A stretch of 64,000 nucleotides of DNA from Promethearchaeota archaeon. GTDB lineage: Archaea > Asgardarchaeota > Lokiarchaeia > Sigyniarchaeales > SOKP01. The translations under genes and the position numbers were made by a program. Below are positions 63,264 through 64,000 of the stretch, in pieces. The stretch's first letter is position 1. Each line of letters opens with the position of its first letter. The notes under the pieces were generated by a model, which was given only the letters and a program-made list of their open reading frames with translations, did no database searches and was not told the origin of the DNA. The stretch lies in contig JAEOUA010000003.1 in NCBI GenBank assembly GCA_016839555.1, positions 186,001 through 250,000 of the forward strand, given 5' to 3'.

Positions 63264-63863
63264 ATGGCGAGATATGAAATTCGTATTGTAGGATTTGGAG
63301 GGCAAGGTGTTATTACATTAAGTAAAATGATAATAACAGCATCTTCTCTTTATGATGGATTAGCCGCAACTCAAACAGAAGCCTATAGCGCTGCCGCAAG
63401 AGGAGGAAAATGTTGGGCAGAAATAGTGGTAGATTTGGACGAAACTCAAAAACTTATTGATTATCCAAAAGCTTTAGAACCTTATGATTTTTTAATCATT
63501 CTCTCAGATGAAGGGGCATCTGATGTAAAGAAAAGTGATTTAAAAAAAGGTAAAAATACAGGATACCTTATTTGGGATACATCAACAATCAAGAAGTTTC
63601 GAACGGCTAAAAGAGTGAAATCTTTTGGTTTTCCAGTTCAAAAAACATCCTTAGAAAAATTTGGTAATACCGTCTTTGGAAATTCCATTCTATTTGGTGC
63701 ATTTACTGCTATTTCAAAAATATTCTCGGAAGATTCAGCTATTAAAACAATTAAGCGTTTTGTACCATCAGGCACACTTGAAACTAATTTAAAAGCGTTT
63801 GAATTAGGAAAAGAAGAAGCAGAAAAATTTCTCATAGAATTAGATGAAAATGGAGGAAAATAA
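63264..63863 (+). CDS. korC: 2-oxoacid:ferredoxin oxidoreductase, gamma subunit
   Basis: This is the gamma subunit of the oxidoreductase, 199 residues. It shows the family's glycine-rich start IRIVGFGGQGVITLSKMI, then ATQTEAYSAAARGGKCWAEIVVD, which matches the Q-x-Y-G/S-x-x-x-R-G-G segment. Later come LIILSDEGA, NSILFGAFTAIS and KAFELGKEEA. It begins two bases after the korB stop and is followed one base after its own stop by the FrhB-like gene. The gene cluster D-A-B-C is complete. Confidence 0.95.
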   Translation: MARYEIRIVGFGGQGVITLSKMIITASSLYDGLAATQTEAYSAAARGGKCWAEIVVDLDETQKLIDYPKALEPYDFLIILSDEGASDVKKSDLKKGKNTGYLIWDTSTIKKFRTAKRVKSFGFPVQKTSLEKFGNTVFGNSILFGAFTAISKIFSEDSAIKTIKRFVPSGTLETNLKAFELGKEEAEKFLIELDENGGK

Positions 63864-63864
63864 A

Positions 63865-64000
63865 ATGTTCTTGAAAAGAATAAAAAAAGGCTGGAAAGAA
63901 TTAGAGACAGAAATAATAGAATCAGGTAAATGTGTTTATTGTGGAGCGTGTGGAGCATTTTGCGCCAATATAAAATTTAATCAGGAGAGGGAGGAACCTT
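63865..64000 (+). CDS. F420-type (FrhB-like) hydrogenase/dehydrogenase beta subunit, 3' end cut by the window
   Basis: Only the first 45 residues are visible. The start is the ATG at 63865 with GGAGG nine bases upstream, overlapping the end of korC. After a lysine-rich helix, CVYCGACGAFCANIKF gives the CxxCxxC-x3-C cluster that opens the FrhB/FdhB_N family. Those proteins bind FAD and one or two 4Fe-4S clusters and exchange electrons with coenzyme F420 or ferredoxin. Its position one base after korC suggests an added electron-transfer subunit for the 2-oxoacid oxidoreductase. Family fit is good; the rest lies outside. Confidence 0.82.
   Translation, partial: MFLKRIKKGWKELETEIIESGKCVYCGACGAFCANIKFNQEREEP

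Noticed and set aside
1..64000. tRNA or rRNA genes, CRISPR arrays, insertion sequences, prophage
   Set aside because: Reading the gaps on both strands showed no T-arm/cloverleaf pattern, no regular spacer repeats, no transposase motifs and no phage genes.

Overview
The window is A+T-rich, gene-dense DNA from an archaeon, most probably an Asgard archaeon of the Lokiarchaeia type. This is inferred from content, not from a phylogeny. Archaeal markers are two TFB transcription factors, eS6 and eL24, archaeal-type prolyl-tRNA synthetase, archaeal phosphoglycerate mutase (ApgM), the wyosine enzyme Taw1 and a bifunctional Fae-HPS. Asgard-like markers are a Rab-like small GTPase with a C-terminal zinc ribbon, a neighbouring longin-like protein, and many zinc-ribbon, winged-helix and coiled-coil proteins of unknown role. 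No rRNA, tRNA, CRISPR array, IS element or prophage was recognised.

Layout. 1-6 kb: partial TFB, a DUF2085 membrane protein with a small hydrolase, and a zinc-ribbon membrane protein paired with a tandem winged-helix regulator. 6-10.3 kb: nucleoside phosphorylase, Taw1 with a large insertion, ApgM, and a PadR regulator. 10.3-12.4 kb: an integral-membrane cassette of two isoprenylcysteine-methyltransferase-like paralogues flanking a CPBP-like protein; the second paralogue has an in-frame TAG, and a 24-bp perfect palindrome lies between the PadR gene and the cassette. 12.4-21.5 kb: EngB, 3-hydroxyacyl-CoA dehydrogenase, eL24/eS6, a B12 radical-SAM enzyme, an AIM24 protein, and DUF6506 and Fae-HPS genes that share an identical palindromic element. 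21.6-30 kb: a giant coiled-coil winged-helix protein, a GH2 glycosidase, a CDF-like protein fused to winged helices, a nitroreductase, a creatinase-like M24 protein and a ribbon-helix-helix regulator. 30-38 kb: a methyltransferase/ATP-grasp fusion, a GH57 glucan-branching-type enzyme, Fe-S proteins, a DedA/VTT protein and ProRS.

38-43 kb holds a glycyl radical enzyme with an N-terminal SCP2-like domain, its activating enzyme and a crotonase-fold protein lacking both hydratase glutamates. Together they form a candidate anaerobic pathway of unknown substrate. 43-48 kb: a helical unknown, a DUF998 protein, a serpin and a full TFB. 48-52 kb: lactate racemase (LarA), FAD/Fe-S D-lactate dehydrogenase and a nitronate-monooxygenase-like flavoprotein. 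52-55 kb: longin-like protein, small GTPase, UDP-xylose-synthase-like protein and a DUF1616 surface protein. 55-60.5 kb: TldD/TldE and LutA/LutB-like proteins. 60.8-64 kb: a four-subunit 2-oxoacid:ferredoxin oxidoreductase followed by the start of an F420-type (FrhB-like) subunit.

The combined metabolic picture is a strict anaerobe that processes lactate, 2-oxoacids, acyl-CoA thioesters and alpha-glucan, and makes pentose phosphates by the ribulose-monophosphate route. Several genes appear to start at non-standard codons (ATA, ATT or CTG) behind good Shine-Dalgarno sequences.
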